6,966 nucleotides of DNA from Chloroflexota bacterium (GTDB taxonomy: Bacteria; Chloroflexota; Limnocylindria; P2-11E), in assembly GCA_013695575.1 (NCBI GenBank), contig JACDAF010000149.1, forward strand, positions 1 to 6,966. Reading direction: 5' to 3'. Below, one piece after another: positions 5,855 to 6,966 of the stretch; within the stretch, counting starts at the first letter, position 1; the number at the start of each line of letters is the position of its first letter. The position numbers and the translations under genes are program-made. A model generated the notes under the pieces. The model saw only the letters and a program-made list of their open reading frames with translations, searched no databases and was not told the DNA's origin.

Positions 5855-6966
5855 GTGGGAAAGACGCTCATCGCGGGCGGCACGGTGGTCACGGCGTCGG
5901 ATACGTTCAAGGCCGACGTGCTCGTCGACGGCGAGAAGGTCGCGGCCGTCGGAGTCGATCTCAAGGCGGACGGTGCTCGGCGCATCGACGCGAAGGGGAA
6001 GTACGTCATCCCCGGTGGGATCGACGTGCACACGCACATGGAGCTGCCGTTCGGAGGCACCTTCTCCTCCGACGACTTCGAGACCGGCACTGTCGCCGCC
6101 GCGTTCGGCGGCACGACGTCGATCGTCGACTTCGCGGTCCAGGGCATGGGCGAGCCGCTCGAGAAGGCCCGCGATCTCTGGCTGGGCAAGGCGCGCGGCA
6201 AGGCCGTCATCGACTACGGGCTGCACATGATCGTCCGCGACGTGTCCGACCAGGTGCTTCGCGAGATGGACGTCATGGTGAAAGAAGGCGTCTCCTCCTT
6301 CAAGCTCTTCATGGCCTACCCCGGCGTGTTCATGGTCGACGACGCGTCGATCTTCAAGGCCCTCGTCCGGACCGGCGAGAACGGCGGGCTCATCTGCATG
6401 CACGCGGAGAACGGCGGCGTCATCGACGTCCTGGTGAAGAAGGCGCTCGCGGAGCGCAAGACCCAGCCGAAGTGGCACGCGCTCACGCGGCCGCCCGAGG
6501 CGGAGGGAGAGGCGACTGGCCGCGCCTACAAGCTCGCCGAGATGGCCGGCGGCGTCCCGCTCTACGTCGTGCACCTCTCCGCGGCGCAGGCGCTCGAGCA
6601 GGTACGGCTCTTCCGCGACCGCGGCCTCCCGGCCTACGCCGAGACCTGCCCGCAGTACCTCTTCCTCTCGTACGACAGCTACGAGGAGCCGGGGTTCGAG
6701 GGCGCCAAGTACGTCATGTCGCCGCCGCTGCGCGAGAAGTGGCATCAGGAGGAGCTCTGGAAGGGTCTCGCGCGCAACGACCTGCAGGTCGTGTCGACGG
6801 ATCACTGCCCGTTCTGCATGAAGGAAGGCTTCAAGGGCCAGCCGAAGCAGAAGGAGCTCGGCAGGGGCGACTTCTCGAAGATCCCGAACGGCGCGCCCGG
6901 CGTCGAGACACGGATGGTCCTGCTCTACGACGGCGGGGTGCTTGGCGGCCGCATCACGCTGAATCG
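5855..6966 (+). CDS. hydA: Dihydropyrimidinase / D-hydantoinase (partial, 3' end cut)
   Basis: The first 370 codons of a binuclear-metal cyclic amidohydrolase are visible; family members have about 460-480, so roughly 90-110 residues lie beyond the right edge. It opens 5,6-dihydrouracil or dihydrothymine (or 5-substituted hydantoins) to N-carbamoyl amino acids in the cytoplasm. The metal ligands are all there: His59 and His61 in GGIDVHTHMEL, the carbamylated Lys150 in SSFKLFMAYPG, His183 in CMHAEN, His240 in VVHLSAAQA and Asp316 in STDHCPF. Tyr155, which helps bind substrate in D-hydantoinases, and the substrate-contact region MSPPLR (288-293) and IPNGAPGVETR (343-353) also match. The positions coincide almost exactly with those known for the Bacillus stearothermophilus enzyme. 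The GTG start is set by the AGGAGG sequence 5 bases upstream. Dihydropyrimidinase and hydantoinase activities cannot be told apart from sequence; the beta-ureidopropionase-like neighbour favours pyrimidine catabolism. Confidence 0.93.
   Translation, partial: MGKTLIAGGTVVTASDTFKADVLVDGEKVAAVGVDLKADGARRIDAKGKYVIPGGIDVHTHMELPFGGTFSSDDFETGTVAAAFGGTTSIVDFAVQGMGEPLEKARDLWLGKARGKAVIDYGLHMIVRDVSDQVLREMDVMVKEGVSSFKLFMAYPGVFMVDDASIFKALVRTGENGGLICMHAENGGVIDVLVKKALAERKTQPKWHALTRPPEAEGEATGRAYKLAEMAGGVPLYVVHLSAAQALEQVRLFRDRGLPAYAETCPQYLFLSYDSYEEPGFEGAKYVMSPPLREKWHQEELWKGLARNDLQVVSTDHCPFCMKEGFKGQPKQKELGRGDFSKIPNGAPGVETRMVLLYDGGVLGGRITLN

Noticed and set aside
4628..6805. A 725-codon open frame on the minus strand covering the acetyltransferase and continuing opposite the dihydropyrimidinase gene
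   Set aside because: Only the part from 5728 to 4628 shows GNAT motifs. The upstream extension is antisense to a gene with complete metal ligands and reads as low-complexity Arg/Glu/Val-rich sequence, a common artefact in GC-rich DNA.

Overview
The window is GC-rich bacterial chromosomal DNA with codon third positions dominated by G or C, tightly packed genes and GTG starts. Two luciferase-like proteins of families usually assigned to coenzyme F420, and an acetyltransferase made of two GNAT domains, suggest an actinobacterium or a soil Chloroflexota-type organism. This assignment is inferred from gene content, not from a marker gene. I see no mobile element, CRISPR array, tRNA or rRNA, and no gene-free stretch longer than 170 bases.

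Left third (1-2121, all on the minus strand): a probable operon that reads right to left. A TIGR03842-like luciferase-family oxidoreductase (GTG start at 2121) overlaps by ATGA a second, differently typed luciferase-family oxidoreductase (start 1111). After 53 bases containing a 10-bp tandem repeat, a protein begins at 110 whose first residues resemble a Crp/Fnr-type cyclic-nucleotide-binding domain. It runs off the left edge.

Middle (2122-4616, plus strand): a 170-base divergent promoter region, then a beta-ureidopropionase-like carbon-nitrogen hydrolase (2292-3131) followed without a gap by an NAD(P)-dependent aldehyde dehydrogenase (3132-4616).

Right third (4628-6966): a convergent gene for a double GNAT acetyltransferase (minus, 5728 to 4628), a 126-base divergent intergenic region, and the first 370 codons of a dihydropyrimidinase/D-hydantoinase (plus, from 5855), cut by the window end. 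All its visible metal ligands are present.

Taken together this looks like a reductive pyrimidine (or hydantoin) catabolism locus. The cyclic amidohydrolase opens the dihydropyrimidine ring to an N-carbamoyl-beta-amino acid, and the nitrilase-family enzyme hydrolyses this to beta-alanine or beta-aminoisobutyrate, CO2 and ammonia. An aminotransferase, not visible here, would give a semialdehyde that the aldehyde dehydrogenase could oxidise. No canonical dihydropyrimidine dehydrogenase is visible. The main open question is therefore what the paired luciferase-like oxidoreductases do, and whether one of them supplies or replaces a redox step of the pathway.
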